Source of the DNA: Plotosus lineatus | Lineage: Eukaryota > Chordata > Actinopteri > Siluriformes > Plotosidae | DNA length: 64,000 nucleotides | Assembly (NCBI GenBank): GCA_024760905.1 | Contig: CM045729.1 | Span: forward strand, 57,895,580 to 57,959,579 | Direction of reading: 5' to 3' | Part shown: one piece after another, positions 54,141 to 64,000 of the stretch | Numbering within the stretch: position 1 is the first letter of the stretch | Layout: each line of letters opens with the position of its first letter | The notes under the pieces: model-generated | What the model was told of the DNA's origin: nothing | The model's input: only the letters and a program-made list of their open reading frames with translations | Databases searched by the model: none | Position numbers and translations under genes: made by a program

Positions 54141-57100
54141 TTCTTCTTCTTTTACTTTCGGCTGCTCCCTTCAGGGGTCGCCACAGCAAATCATCCGCCT
54201 CCACCTCACCCTGTCCTCCGCATCTTCTTTTCTGACTCCAACGACCTTCATGTCTTCCTTCACCACATCCATAAATCTCTTCTTCGGTCTTCCTCGAGGC
54301 CTTCTGCCTGGTAGTTCCAACCTCAGCATCCTACTGCCAATATACTCACTATCCCTCCTCTGTACATGTCCAAACCATCTCAATCTAGCCTCTCTGACTT
54401 TGTCTCCAAAACATCTTACGTGGGCTGTCCCTCTGATATACTCATTTCTGATCCTATCCATCCTCGTTACTCCCAGGAGAACCTCAACATTTTCATCTCC
54501 GCTACCTCCAGCTCTGCCTCCTGCCTTTTCCTCAGCGCCACTGTTTCTAAGCCATACAACATCGCTGGCCTCACCACCATCTTGTACACTTTTCCCTTCA
54601 TTCTTGCTGACACTCTCCTATCGCACATCACACCGGATACTTTTCTCCAACCATTCCAGCCTGCCTGCACACGCTTCTTCACCTCTTTTCCACACTCTCC
54701 ATTGCTCTGGATTGTTGAGCCTAAGTACTTAAAATCCTCCACCTTCATTATCTCTGCTCCCTGTAACATCACCGTTCCTCCTGGGTCCTTCTCATTCACA
54801 CACATGTATTCTGATTTTCTGAGGCTAACCTTCATTCCTCTCCTTTCCAGGGCATACCTCCACCTCTCTAGATTTTCCTGCACTTGTTCTCTGCTCTCAC
54901 TACAGATCACGATGTCATCTGCAAACATCATAGTCCATGGAGATTCTTGTCTCACCTTGTCTGTCAGCCTGTCCATCACCATAGCAAACAAGAAGGGGCT
55001 CAGAGCTGACCCTTGATGCAGTCCCACCTCCACCTTGAATTCGCCGGGTCAGCCCGACAGCACACCTCACCACTGTCTTACATCTCTCATACATGTCCTG
55101 CACCACTCTAACATACTTCTCTGCCACTCCAGACTTCCTCATGCAATACCACAGTTCTTCTCTCGGAACCCTGTCATATGCTTTTTCCAGATCCACAAAG
55201 GCACAATGTTGCTCCCTCTGACCTTCTCTGTACTTCTCTATTAACATCCTCAAGGCAAACATTGCATCTGTGGTGCTCTTTCTTGGCATGAAACCAAACT
55301 GTTGTTCACAAATGCTGACCTCTGCCCTTAGTCTAGCTTCCACTATTCTTTCCCATAACTTCATCGTATGGCTCATCAACTTTATCCCTCTGTAGTTGCT
55401 GCAACTCTGCACGTCTCCCTTGTTCTTAAAAATGGGCACCAGCACACTTCTCCTCCACTCCTCCGGCATCTGCTCACTCTCTAGTACCGTGTTGAATGTT
55501 CTTGTCAGAAAATCTACTGCTACCTCTCCTAGACACTTCCATACCTCCACAGGTATATCATCAGGACCAACTGCCTTTCCATTCTTCATCCTCTTCAATG
55601 CCCTTCTCACTTCACCCTTACTGATCTTTGCTACATCCTGCTCCTCAATGGTTACCTCTTCTACTCTTTTTTCTCTCTCATTTTCCTCATTCATCAGCTC
55701 TTCAAAGTACTCTTTCCATCTTCCCAGCACACTTCTGTCATTAGTCAATAGAGTTCCCTCTCTGTCCTTTATCAATCTAACTTGCTGCACGTCCTTCCCA
55801 TCTCTATTTCTCTGCTGTGCCAACCTGTATAGATCATTTTCTCCCTCTTTACTATCCAACCTATCATACAAGTCATCATATGCCCTCTGTTTGGCCTTAG
55901 CCACTGCTACTTTCGCCTTACGCTGTGTCTCCCTGTACTCCTGTTTACTCTCTTCGGTCCTCTCAATGTCCCACTTCTTCTTGGCTAACCTCTTCCTTTG
56001 TACACACTCCTGCACTTCCTCATTCCACCACCAAGTCTCCTTATCTACTTTCCTTCCAGAGGACACACCAAGTACTCTCCTACCTGTGTCCCTGATCACA
56101 TTTGCTGTGGTTGTCCAGTCATTTGGAAGCACTTCCTGGCCACCCAAAGCCTGTTTCAACTCCTCCTTGAAGACAACACGACACTCTTCCTTTTTCAGCT
56201 TCCACCACCTTGTCTTCTGCTCTGCCTTTGCCTTTTTCACCTTTCTCACCATCAGAGTCATCCTGCACACCACCATCCTATGCTGTTTGGCAACACTCTC
56301 ACCCACGATGACTTTGCAGTCACTGACTTCCTTCAAATTACATCGCCTACACAAGATGTAGTCTACCTGTGTGCTCCTACCTCCGCTTTTATAAGTCACC
56401 CTATGCTCCTGTTTCTTCTCGAAGAAAGTATTCACCACAGCCATTTCCATCCTTTTTGCAAAATCTATCAACATCTGTCCTTCTGCGTTCCTGTCCTGGA
56501 TACCAAACCTGCCCATCACTTCCTCGTCCCCTCTGTTGCCTGCACCAACATGTCCATTGAAGTCTGCACCAATGACCACTCTTTCACCTCTGGTGGTACT
56601 CTGCATCACTTCATCTAAATCACTCCAGAATCTCTCCTTCTCTTCTAGCTCACATCCTGCCTGTGGGGCATAAGCACTAACAACATTGAGCATTACACCT
56701 TCAATTTCTAACTTGAGACTCATCACTCTGTTTGACACTCTTTTCACTTTTAGAACATTCCTGACAAACTCCTCCTTCAAGATGACTCCGACTCCATTTC
56801 TCTTCCCATCCACACCGTGATAAAATAGCTTAAACCCTGCTCCTAAGCTTTTAGCTTTGCTGCCTTTCCACCTGGTCTCCTGAACACACAGTATGTCCAC
56901 CTTCCTCCTCTGCATCATGTCAACCAGCTCTCTACCTTTTCTGTGCATAGTTCCAACATTCAAAGTCCCCACTCTCAGTCCTAGACTCACGCCTTTCCTC
57001 TTCTCTCTCTGCCTACGGACACGCCTCCCACCTCTCCTTCTTCGATGTCTTCGACCAACAGTAGTCCAATTTCCATTAGCACCCTGTTGATTGACAGCAC

Positions 57101-57298
57101 TGATGGCGGTCGTTGTTAACCCGGGCCTCGACCGATCCGGTATGGAGGTAATACTTTTGATTTGCATTTTAAGTAATTGGCATTGGTTTTACGTCGGATG
57201 CCCTTCCTGACACAACCCTCTGCATTTCTCCGGGCTTGGGACCGGCATGAGGGGGAGAGACACTGGTTAGTGCCCCCCCCCCACCTCATGGCTGCATT
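54141..57298 (-). mobile_element. Full-length RTE-clade LINE (copy H), nested in hAT
   Basis: 3158 bp with a perfect 17-bp target duplication AGTGGATGTGCAATTAC at 54124-54140 and 57299-57315. The perfect duplication and near-open coding region suggest it is the youngest RTE copy here. The 5' end has the same G-rich start as copy B and the 3' end the same (GAA)n tail. Confidence 0.94.
54171..57167 (-). pseudogene. APE endonuclease-reverse transcriptase of RTE copy H, two frameshifts
   Basis: About 1000 residues, nearly intact. The first 750 codons (57167-54915) are open. They hold an Arg-rich leader ([19 protein letters not shown]), APE blocks [37 protein letters not shown] and KQHRMVV, and RT blocks [15 protein letters not shown] and [12 protein letters not shown] one-base gain near 55045 shifts the frame before [13 protein letters not shown] and [10 protein letters not shown] one-base loss near 54476 shifts it again before the C-terminal [10 protein letters not shown] block ending CGDP. 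As read it is inactive. Confidence 0.9.
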
Positions 57299-57445
57299 AG
57301 TGGATGTGCAATTACACTTTACACTAATACAGTACAGCAAAAAAAAACATGTTCCCTGGGGTCACACGCCCCCCCCCCCCCATCGCACCGCCTCCTCCCC
57401 CTCCAGGGGGGCGCGCCCCACTTTTTGAGAACCACTGTTCTAAAC

Positions 57446-58067
57446 ACAGACTTTTACTTTCTGACTATAACAAGAGTGTTTTAATGCATGGAAATGACCA
57501 GAGTTTCATCACAGTGATCAAGAAATTCTGCATTGTTTATTCACACCCTCATATTCTCAATTTTATCACCACTGGCTGGTGAGTTGTCCCTGGTGTATTC
57601 TACCCTTGTCTAGAGTTGCCTGAGATGGGCTTCCCATGACCCTATTTAGAATTAATCTGTTCAGAAAATGAATGGATGAATGAATTTAATCAATACAATT
57701 TAACCAGTGTCATTTTCTTTTCTTTTTTTAATGCCAGGTGAGGGTATGATTAAAAAAAAAAAAAAAGGTATGACTTCTCCCTTGCGATGGTAAGGTGAGC
57801 TGTCCAGGGTGTACTTCGTCATCATCCAGAGTTGGCTGAGATGGTCACCAGCCTTCTCATGACCTTAATTATCATTAAATGGTCAATGAATGAATGACGT
57901 AACCCTGTTTTTCCAGTTCTATGACTTTTGTATGCCTGGAAAACAATTTTTTTTCATTAATTTTAATGACTTTTAAATGACTGCTACAATAACAACAACA
58001 AAAACAATATACTCTACAATATTTTAAACTTTGAATTTAAAGATGCTTAAATGGTTCTGTTTCACTC
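57446..58067. other. Intergenic, tail-type repeat fragments only
   Basis: Two fragments of the dispersed teleost repeat tail, at about 57575-57680 (ending GAATGGATGAATGAAT) and 57775-57900. No gene seen. Confidence 0.5.
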
Positions 58068-58218
58068 CTCTTCTTCTTCTTTTCCTTTCGGCTGTTCCCT
58101 TCAGGGGTTGCCACAGCAAATGATCTGCCTCCATCTCACCCTATCCTCTGCATCTTCTACTCTTACTCCAACTACCTTCATGTCCTCCTTCACCACATTC
58201 ATAAATCTTCTCTTTGGT
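58068..58218 (-). mobile_element. RTE-clade LINE, short 3' fragment (copy I)
   Basis: The last 150 bp of the family in reverse orientation, from the (TTC) tail through GGCTGTTCCCTTCAGGGG to the CATAAATCTTCTCTTTGG block, which is locally duplicated. Confidence 0.88.
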
Positions 58219-58457
58219 CCATAAATCTTCTCTTCACATAAGTTTGGAAAAGAAATATATATTTCTTGATTGTTTTCCAAATTTAACGGTGAAACAGAAC
58301 TATTGAATCATTTTTAAATTTCAAAGATTCAAATGTAAATAGAGTAAAGCAGTGCACATGTGTTGTATAATCCAGGCTTCAGGAGGCTGCTCACAGGTCA
58401 CTTTGTAGAGCTGAATCAAATTCAAAGCCTTTCATTTCGGCCGAGTCCATTTTCACG

Positions 58458-58472
58458 ACCTCTGGTGGCGCC
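58458..58472 (+). promoter_or_regulatory. CTCF-like motif (weaker)
   Basis: ACCTCTGGTGGCGCC keeps the GG-T-GGCGCC core of the CTCF consensus, with about four differences in the flank. Confidence 0.3.
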
Positions 58473-58562
58473 AGATCGCAATAATCTTGACAGATCACTT
58501 CTGACAGGATGAGAATCACTACACGTGACGTACTTCCGCTGCTTTTGTTCAGCAAAAAACCA

Positions 58563-58577
58563 GCACTAGGTGGCGCT
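58563..58577 (+). promoter_or_regulatory. CTCF-like motif
   Basis: GCACTAGGTGGCGCT differs from the core consensus CCASYAGRKGGCRSY only at the first base. It sits about 105 bp from the weaker motif, in the same orientation, between med14 and the cohesin gene. Confidence 0.5.
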
Positions 58578-58957
58578 GTGCAGCTGTGGTTCACCGTCTG
58601 TTGTCCGTATCAGAGAATATCTCATACCAGAATCATCAAGCATTGGTAAGAAAATTTCTATGCAGCAATTTGTGTATATGTGAGAAGATTAAATGTGATT
58701 TAAACCTTTAAAGGTTGTAAACGGGGAGCTGTCCAGTGTTTCAGGGAATGTACCGGATGTAGCAGTAAGATTTATCCGGATCAGTCAGTTACTGCATTCA
58801 GTCCACAAACTGAAGGCATTGAGCAAACGGTACAGTTCGTAAAACTATTCCTGAGTCATTTATTTTATTTTTCTGGCTTTTATGGAGAAAAAAGCTAAAG
58901 GAAAGGAAAACCTCAGGAAGAATCTCGGGATGAGTGACACTTACAGTGACCAATTAG
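58578..58957 (+). other. Possible first exon(s) of the STAG-like gene
   Basis: A donor-like ATTG|GTAAGA at 58645/58646 could end a non-coding first exon. Further on, an ATG at 58882 opens MEKKAKGKENLRKNLGMSDT... up to a donor-like TTAG|GTGTGA at 58957. Its phase does not join cleanly to the 60432 exon, so it may not belong. Confidence 0.25.
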
Positions 58958-59685
58958 GTGTGACTTTCTTTTGACTGACGTGTGGCTGACAAATGAGATT
59001 TCTTCTTCTCTGACAGCCTGTGTTGTGCTTTCACGCGCTTTTGCTAATAACAGGAACAACAACCTTTTAAAAAAAATGTGCCAGTATGATCTCATACAAT
59101 TTATATACCTATCACATCCCAGGCCAGCAAACATGAAGCTTTCCCCTGACCCTTGTATTTAGTTTTTCTTTGGTTGTTGTTTGCATGTTTGTTTGTTTGT
59201 TTGGTTATTTATTGGTGAAAAACAATCCATAAAGTTCTGGCAAAATTTCCATTGAGGTTGATAATATCAGTGCTACTCCTATAGTCACAATTTGGTATTT
59301 GATATCTTTTGCACTTTGTTTTTTTTTATCGGTGGCTTTACAGAACACATTTTTAATGTAATGCTGATTTTTTTTTAAAATTATTTTTAAACACATTCCT
59401 TTCTGAACTTCTTACTGAACACATATCTGTGTGTTTTCTTTGGCTGTAAGTTAAATTAAATGTCTGTGCTCTCTGGTGTCAACATTAGAATTACAATTTA
59501 AAAAGAATCAGAATTTTATGGGTTGTTGACAATAACCTGAACGATGCAAGGCCCGTGCTGAGGTACAGTCGGCTGTTAGGTACTTCTCTCTATCATAAAA
59601 CGTTTCATTAAAAAACAGTTGACGCACTCAGTCATCGTGCCCAGGGGCCGATTAAAAATGATCATCTGAGCTCTCAGGGATGGTG

Positions 59686-59795
59686 CAGAGATCCCTCACT
59701 TTCCGCGGTTAATTGGGACCAAGATCCACCCGCGACCATCGAATTTCGCGAAGTAGGATTACCGCCCCACCCCGACTGACTTATACGTACATGTA
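59686..59795. mobile_element. MITE M1, truncated end
   Basis: CAGAGATCCCTCACTTTCCG followed by GGTTAATTGGGACCAAGATC, as in the 62151 copy; only about 110 bp remain. Confidence 0.65.
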
Positions 59796-59924
59796 CAGAC
59801 GCTCCTTGACTTACATTTTAGTTATGTTCTGAACGGCCGAATGTAAGGTGAAAAAAGTAAGTTGTTATTGTATTGTATTCCAGTAACGTATGACCGCTCA
59901 TACTGTACTATACATATATAACAT

Positions 59925-60130
59925 GTATAACCCTCTCTCACTGTCTGTCTAGAATTTCGTCAAAGGTAGCTGCATAGCTGTCAGCAATTTTTTTTCCCCC
60001 CTGCGATGGCCTGGCAGCTGTTCAGGATGTACTCTGCCCTTGCCCCAAGTATGCTGAGATGGGCCCCAGCCTCCCTGTGACCCTAATTAGCATTAAGTGG
60101 TTCAGAAAATGAGTGAATGAAAGAATGAAA
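59925..60130 (+). mobile_element. SINE-B, head-truncated
   Basis: Starts within the SINE body (CCTCTCTCACTGTCTGTCTAG; GTAGCTGCATAGCTGTCAGC), then after a T run changes to CCCTGCGATGGCCTGGCAGC and ends CCTAATTAGCATTAAGTGG with an ATGAGTGAATGAAAGAATG tail. Confidence 0.72.
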
Positions 60131-60431
60131 AATAGTGTACAGTTTTAGACGTTCAAAGGAGTAAACAATTTAGGCCTTAGCAGGCTACAGAGTTTACACT
60201 GCTACAGACACGGTTACAACCACATGCTATAATGGATATAATTTTCAGTGGAATCTAACCTGTTATCGGTTAAAAACAATCATTTTTAAATCTTTATTTT
60301 TGCCACATTATTAATTTCTTTAGCAAGCATGCTGTACATATTCCTTACTTAGCCTGCAGGCATCAAACTTATTAACAATGAAATGGTCATATTTTTTTTT
60401 AAACACTGAGGCTCTTGAATTTGTTCTCCAG

Positions 60432-60527
60432 CAAATCAAAACATGTGAAGACAGGAAACCAGTTCGACAAAATGATCTGAGAAGAGATGATAGCAGAACC
60501 AACATTACTCTCAAGAACAGTGCAAAA
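60432..60527 (+). CDS. Tentative coding exon of the STAG-like gene
   Basis: Bounded by TTCTCCAG and GTAAGA, 96 nt, phase 0 at both ends. Encodes QIKTCEDRKPVRQNDLRRDD and onward to LKNSAK. I recognise no family motif; the support is the splice signals and the phase match to the next candidate exon. Confidence 0.35.
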
Positions 60528-60657
60528 GTAAGACAATTTAAAAATAATATAAGAATCTCTTTTTTTCTGTTCTTTTATATGTGAGTGCAAAATTTTCATC
60601 TGGAACCAATAAGTAGGTATACGTATATATGTGTAGGTATATGTAAGGCGCTCCACA

Positions 60658-60867
60658 GAAAGTAGGCGCTTGTCACAAGTGACGTATGGTGATTGTGAGA
60701 CAAAGCACGGCTTATCCGGACTTCCGATCTTTCAAGTGAGCAAGTGTGCGTTGAATACTTGTTTAGTACTCAACCTTCACTTGCTCACTTGGAAGTCCGG
60801 ATAAGCCGCGCTTTGTCTCACAAGCACCATATGTCACTTGCGACAAGCGCCTACTTTCGGTGGAGCG
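60658..60867. repeat. Foldback (palindromic) element
   Basis: Two arms of about 95 nt are near-perfect inverse complements: GCGCTCCACAGAAAGTAGGC on the left and GCCTACTTTCGGTGGAGCG on the right, with GGCTTATCCGGACTTCC facing GGAAGTCCGGATAAGCC, and a short loop near 60755-60765. Partial copies lie at about 31805-31890 and 38810-38860. Confidence 0.9.
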
Positions 60868-60890
60868 TGTCACATATATGAATGTATATA

Positions 60891-61671
60891 CAGTCGGCCC
60901 CTAACTTACGAAGACCCCTGTGTACGAAATCCCCGGTTTACGAAAAACAATTTCCTGAGTTTCTGTCCCCGAGATACGAAACAACCCCCTCTTACGAAAA
61001 GAGATTTAAAATTCAAACTTGCCAATCAAAATGTCACACGACCCGCGAGTTGCTCTCTCATTGGCTGTTTCTCAACATCCCGCCCGCTGGCCTCCCAGAT
61101 AGAGACAGAAGGAAGCTTCACTCTTTAGTTTTTAGTTTAGTTTTTTTTAAGTTGTTTAATTCAGTAAATGTTTCATAAATGTGGGCGCATTTGAGCTCAT
61201 CTGGAATTCCGATCCCTCAAGGAATCAAATTAAAGTTGAGTTTGTCAAGCAGGGGATGCGCTTTGAACTCCACGTCTTGTGGGCGTGGCCCACAGCGCAC
61301 GCGTGAGAGAGAGAGAAAAGCGGTGTGTGTGTGTGAGTGTGTGTGTGTATATGTGTGTGTTAATATAAATGTTTAATAATGGTTTAATTAATAAATATGT
61401 TAATAAAATGGTTAATATGTTAATAAAATGGTTTAATATGTTAATAAAACGTTTAAATGGTTTAATAAATAATTTTCTTTTACTTTTAACACACATTTCA
61501 TACAAAAACTTTTATCATTTTTAAAGGGTTTATGGGGTTTATCCAGTCCAAAGACTGGAGCCTTGGAACGAATTAGGCGTTTAACATGCAAGATGCGACC
61601 CCTACTTACGAAACCCAACAATACGAAAAAGGCTCTGGAAGGGATTAATTTCGTAAATTGGGGTCCGACTG
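60891..61671. mobile_element. pogo/Tigger-like element
   Basis: 781 bp with termini CAGTCGGCCCCTAACTTACG and the complement of CAGTCGGACCCCAATTTACG, TA at 60889-60890 and 61672-61673. No usable transposase frame. Confidence 0.88.
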
Positions 61672-61686
61672 TACTGTATATGTATG

Positions 61687-62025
61687 TTGTGGGGCAGTGG
61701 TGGTCTAGTGGCATAGGGTGTTGGATCGCTGATCTTAAGGTTGGGGGTTCGAGTCCCACTCTCCACAAGGTTGTCACTATCCCCTCCACTGCAGCTAACT
61801 GGGTTATCAAAGGCGGGCCATGTCTCTCACTGTCTATGGTGAGAGACATGTAAAATAACCATTGCTGACTTTCGTAAAGAGTAGCTGCAAAGCTGTCAGT
61901 GTGTTTCTGTCCCTTGCTAAAGGGTTGTTTTAGGAAGGGCATCTGACGTAAAAGCCTATGCCAAATCAAACTTGCGAATCATTTGCTGTGGTGACCCCTG
62001 TAAAAGGGAAAAAGCCGAAAGGAAA
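61687..62025 (+). mobile_element. SINE-A, complete copy
   Basis: GGGGCAGTGGTGGTCTAGTG head, GGTTCGAGTCC B box, body, GGAAGGGCATCTGACGTAAA block and RTE-like tail ending AAAGCCGAAAGGAAA. It directly follows the Tigger-like element. Confidence 0.92.
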
Positions 62026-62059
62026 TTTCTCAATACTGTGTATGCATGTATGTATGTAC

Positions 62060-62060
<1 letters not shown>

Positions 62061-62094
<34 letters not shown>

Positions 62095-62145
62095 CGTGTG
62101 TGTGTGTGTATTATATATATATAATACACACACACATACATACAC
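62061..62145. repeat. Compound (TA)n(TG)n(TA)n(CA)n microsatellite
   Basis: Partly self-complementary blocks: TATATATA, TGTGTG, TATATATA, then CACACA. Confidence 0.88.
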
Positions 62146-62150
62146 ACGTA

Positions 62151-62569
62151 TTGATTCCTCATTTTCCGCGGTTAATGGGAACCGAGACCCCCCATGACCG
62201 CTGATTTCCGCGAAGTAGGATCGACCCCCTGACTGACGTATATGTACATATATATGTGTATATAATATCAATATGCAATATATAATATACATATTCAATG
62301 CTATAAATGCTTATAGTATCAATTAAAAGTTCAAAAATAATGCATAAGATGTTAATAAAATATAAATACACACACATACAGATGCGCACCTCACATAAAA
62401 ATGTAAGTAGTTTTGTTGTGTTGTTTTTTTTTTTTGTTTGTTTTGGTTTTTTGCATAATTGGCCTTAATTTCCTTATTTTTTAATTTTTTGATGAATATT
62501 TTTGAAAAACCCGTGATGCAATGCACCGAAGCTGCAGAAATTGAAGCACTAAGTAGCAAGGGATCACTG
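62151..62569. mobile_element. MITE M1, long copy
   Basis: About 420 bp between TTGATTCCTCATTTTCCGCG and the complement of CAGTGATCCCTTGCTACTTA, followed by TA. It supplies the interior missing from the shorter copies. Confidence 0.8.
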
Positions 62570-62859
62570 TATATATATATATATATATATTGCTCTCTTC
62601 TTCTATAGGCCCTAATTTACAGATGCTCAGATGAAAATAAAAGGATGCACATTCCATTCAGAAAGGGTTACGCACAAACTCTTTGCATTTATAAAATGTA
62701 ACTACTGTAATGCATTTTTCATTTAATCATTAACCCACTAAATATCTTGTTAATGATAAAAAAAAATCATTGTGTTCATATGTTGCACTGAATCTAAATG
62801 TTCACTGTGGTATATTTTGTGAGTAATAACTCATATGATGAATGTATTTGTCAAGAGAG

Positions 62860-62940
62860 AACTCTAGCATTGATGTCTCTTCCTGCACATCTGCGACTCA
62901 AGACTCTGGTGTGAGAAATGAAAACAGAAAGAAGAACGTG
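62860..62940 (+). CDS. Tentative coding exon of the STAG-like gene
   Basis: 81 nt, phase 0 at both ends, between AAGAGAG and GTAAGA. Encodes NSSIDVSSCTSATQDSGVRN and then ENRKKNV, a Ser-rich then basic stretch, in keeping with the disordered N-terminal part of STAG proteins. The acceptor choice among three tandem AGs was made by phase. Confidence 0.4.
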
Positions 62941-63009
62941 GTAAGACTTGAGACTATGATTTCTAATCTGTTTATATTAACTGTAATTAACTTTAAATAA
63001 ACTCTGAAT

Positions 63010-63310
63010 GGCATGGTAGCATAATGGTTATCACATCTGTCTCACAACTGGAAGGTCCTAAGTTCAAGCCCTGAACTTGGGTGTTTCTGTGTGGAGTTTG
63101 TATGTTCTCCCCATGCTTGTGGAAGTTACTCGTTTCCTCCCATAGTCCAATAATGTGCACATTAAGCTAATTGGCTGTTGTAAATTGAGTGTGAGAGGTT
63201 GTGTATGTGTTTGAATTGCGATGGTCTGGAGAGCTGTACAGGGTACACCCTGCCTTCACCCAGTGTCAGCTCCCTGTGACCCTAGTAGGATAAACAGTTC
63301 AGCAATTTCT
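63010..63310 (+). repeat. Dispersed teleost repeat in the STAG-like intron
   Basis: tRNA-like head (GCATGGTAGCATAATGGTTA; B-box-like AAGTTCAAGCCC), TTTGTATGTTCTCCCCATGC, CCATAGTCCAATAATGTGCA and a degenerate GCGATGGTCTGGAGAGC end block. Confidence 0.72.
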
Positions 63311-63386
63311 TTTCTATCAGGACGTATTGATTAAAAAGGTGTCTGACTGCATAGCATTTTGTAATGTGGAGTCTTATATGTTATAG

Positions 63387-63788
63387 AAAGGGAAGAGGAA
63401 AGCACGAGATGGTTCAGAGAATGCTAAGCGTAAGCTCTCAAAGACCAACCATGGTACTTTGGGCAGAGCAGAGAACGAACAGCTCAAACATGGTGACATG
63501 GAAGCCTTTACCTTGTTTGAGGTGGTCACTATGGGCAGAAGTGTCATGCAGGTACATGTTGATGACCTTATTCAGGAATAAATGTTTGTCTTTTGGCTGT
63601 GTCAGTTAAATTGTTATTGTATATGTTTGTATGAGGTTGTTTTGGGGGCGTATTTTGATTGTAGTACGTATGTTCTGAATGTTATGCAAAGGCAGTGGTC
63701 GATGATTGGATTGAGGCTTATGCTCTGGACAGAGAACAAGCTCTACTTGACCTCATCAGCTTCTTCATTCAATGTTCAGGATGCAAAG
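63387..63788 (+). CDS. STAG/SA-family cohesin subunit, two 5' exons (partial gene)
   Basis: Exons 63387-63551 and 63692-63788, GT-AG, phase 0 between them. The first encodes a Lys/Arg-rich linker ([19 protein letters not shown]) ending [15 protein letters not shown]. The second encodes [20 protein letters not shown] and [13 protein letters not shown], the start of the STAG domain, nearly the same in STAG1 and STAG2. STAG proteins bind the RAD21 kleisin subunit and help load cohesin on chromatin in the nucleus. The basic linker differs from STAG1/2, and ALDRE replaces their KQDRD/KHDRD, so this is either the germline-type STAG3 or a diverged fish paralogue. The gene continues beyond the right edge. 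Confidence 0.85.
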
Positions 63789-63949
63789 GTAATGGTCACT
63801 GGGCATCAGTTTCCTGAACATTCTCCACATTGTCTAATGGTCATAGATGTCAACTTTGAAAGCGTTAAACATATGTAAATCAGGGGTCTGGAACCTTTTT
63901 GACTAAGAGAGCCAAGAAAGACATATTTTAAAATCTAATCCTCTCAGAG

Positions 63950-63951
<2 letters not shown>

Positions 63952-64000
<49 letters not shown>
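63952..64000. repeat. (AT)n microsatellite at the window edge
   Basis: At least 24 AT units, running off the window. Confidence 0.92.

Larger units (their letters stand above)
51074..57437 (-). mobile_element. hAT-like DNA transposon holding two RTE LINEs
   Basis: Termini CAGTGCTTCTCAA (51074) and TTGAGAACCACTG (ending 57437), with perfect 8-bp duplications TTCTAAAC at 51066-51073 and 57438-57445. Without the two LINEs and their duplications the hAT is about 1.16 kb. It keeps N-terminal transposase remnants on the minus strand. It is non-autonomous, since the catalytic part is absent. Confidence 0.9.

Noticed and set aside
55396..56361. Plus-strand open frame of 321 codons
   Set aside because: It is the mirror of RTE copy H on the minus strand. 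Similar mirror frames occur at 2904-3881, 51656-52552 and 52930-53670. The composition is Ser/Leu/Thr-rich without domains, as expected for an antisense frame.
1..64000. A novel defence or regulatory gene system
   Set aside because: After both strands were read, all multi-kilobase coding material resolved to med14, a STAG-like gene or broken transposon genes. No cluster of unknown intact genes remains.

Overview
The window is vertebrate nuclear DNA, almost certainly from a teleost fish. It has spliced genes with GT-AG introns, many dinucleotide microsatellites, Tc1-like and hAT DNA transposons, RTE-clade LINEs and several tRNA-headed SINE families. The SINE heads look most like those I associate with ostariophysan fishes such as catfishes, but that placement is only an impression. 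I see no prokaryotic operon, CRISPR array or viral genome.

Layout. (1) 1-17.5 kb is gene-poor and made mostly of nested transposable elements: a decayed LINE cut by a younger RTE-type LINE (1-1515), a full-length RTE copy (2997-6166), SINEs, Tc1 remnants, a 5'-truncated RTE copy (9691-10897), a pogo/Tigger-like element (10911-11827) and a Tc1-like element inside a MITE (13375-15472). (2) 17998-49363 on the + strand is a complete med14 gene, the backbone subunit of Mediator. I could trace 30 coding exons whose splice phases all agree; they total 4287 nt, giving 1428 residues plus stop. Its introns carry at least a dozen transposable elements. (3) 49.7-58.2 kb is intergenic and dominated by one hAT element (51074-57437) that has absorbed two RTE LINEs, each with its own target-site duplication. 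(4) From about 58.4 kb to the right edge the 5' part of a second + strand gene appears. Two of its exons (63387-63551, 63692-63788) clearly encode the start of the STAG/SA domain of a cohesin subunit; its upstream exons are tentative and the gene runs out of the window.

The two host genes are housekeeping nuclear factors arranged head to tail, with two CTCF-like motifs between them near the presumed promoter of the cohesin gene. I see no evidence that they work in one pathway beyond general transcription and chromatin architecture.

The most notable material is in the mobile DNA. One SINE family joins a tRNA-like head to short pieces from both ends of the resident RTE LINE. A sister SINE keeps the same head and body but carries an unrelated 3' tail. 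A pair of oppositely oriented RTE copies flanks the 27-nt in-frame exon 2 of med14. I did not find a convincing undescribed defence, regulatory or metabolic system.
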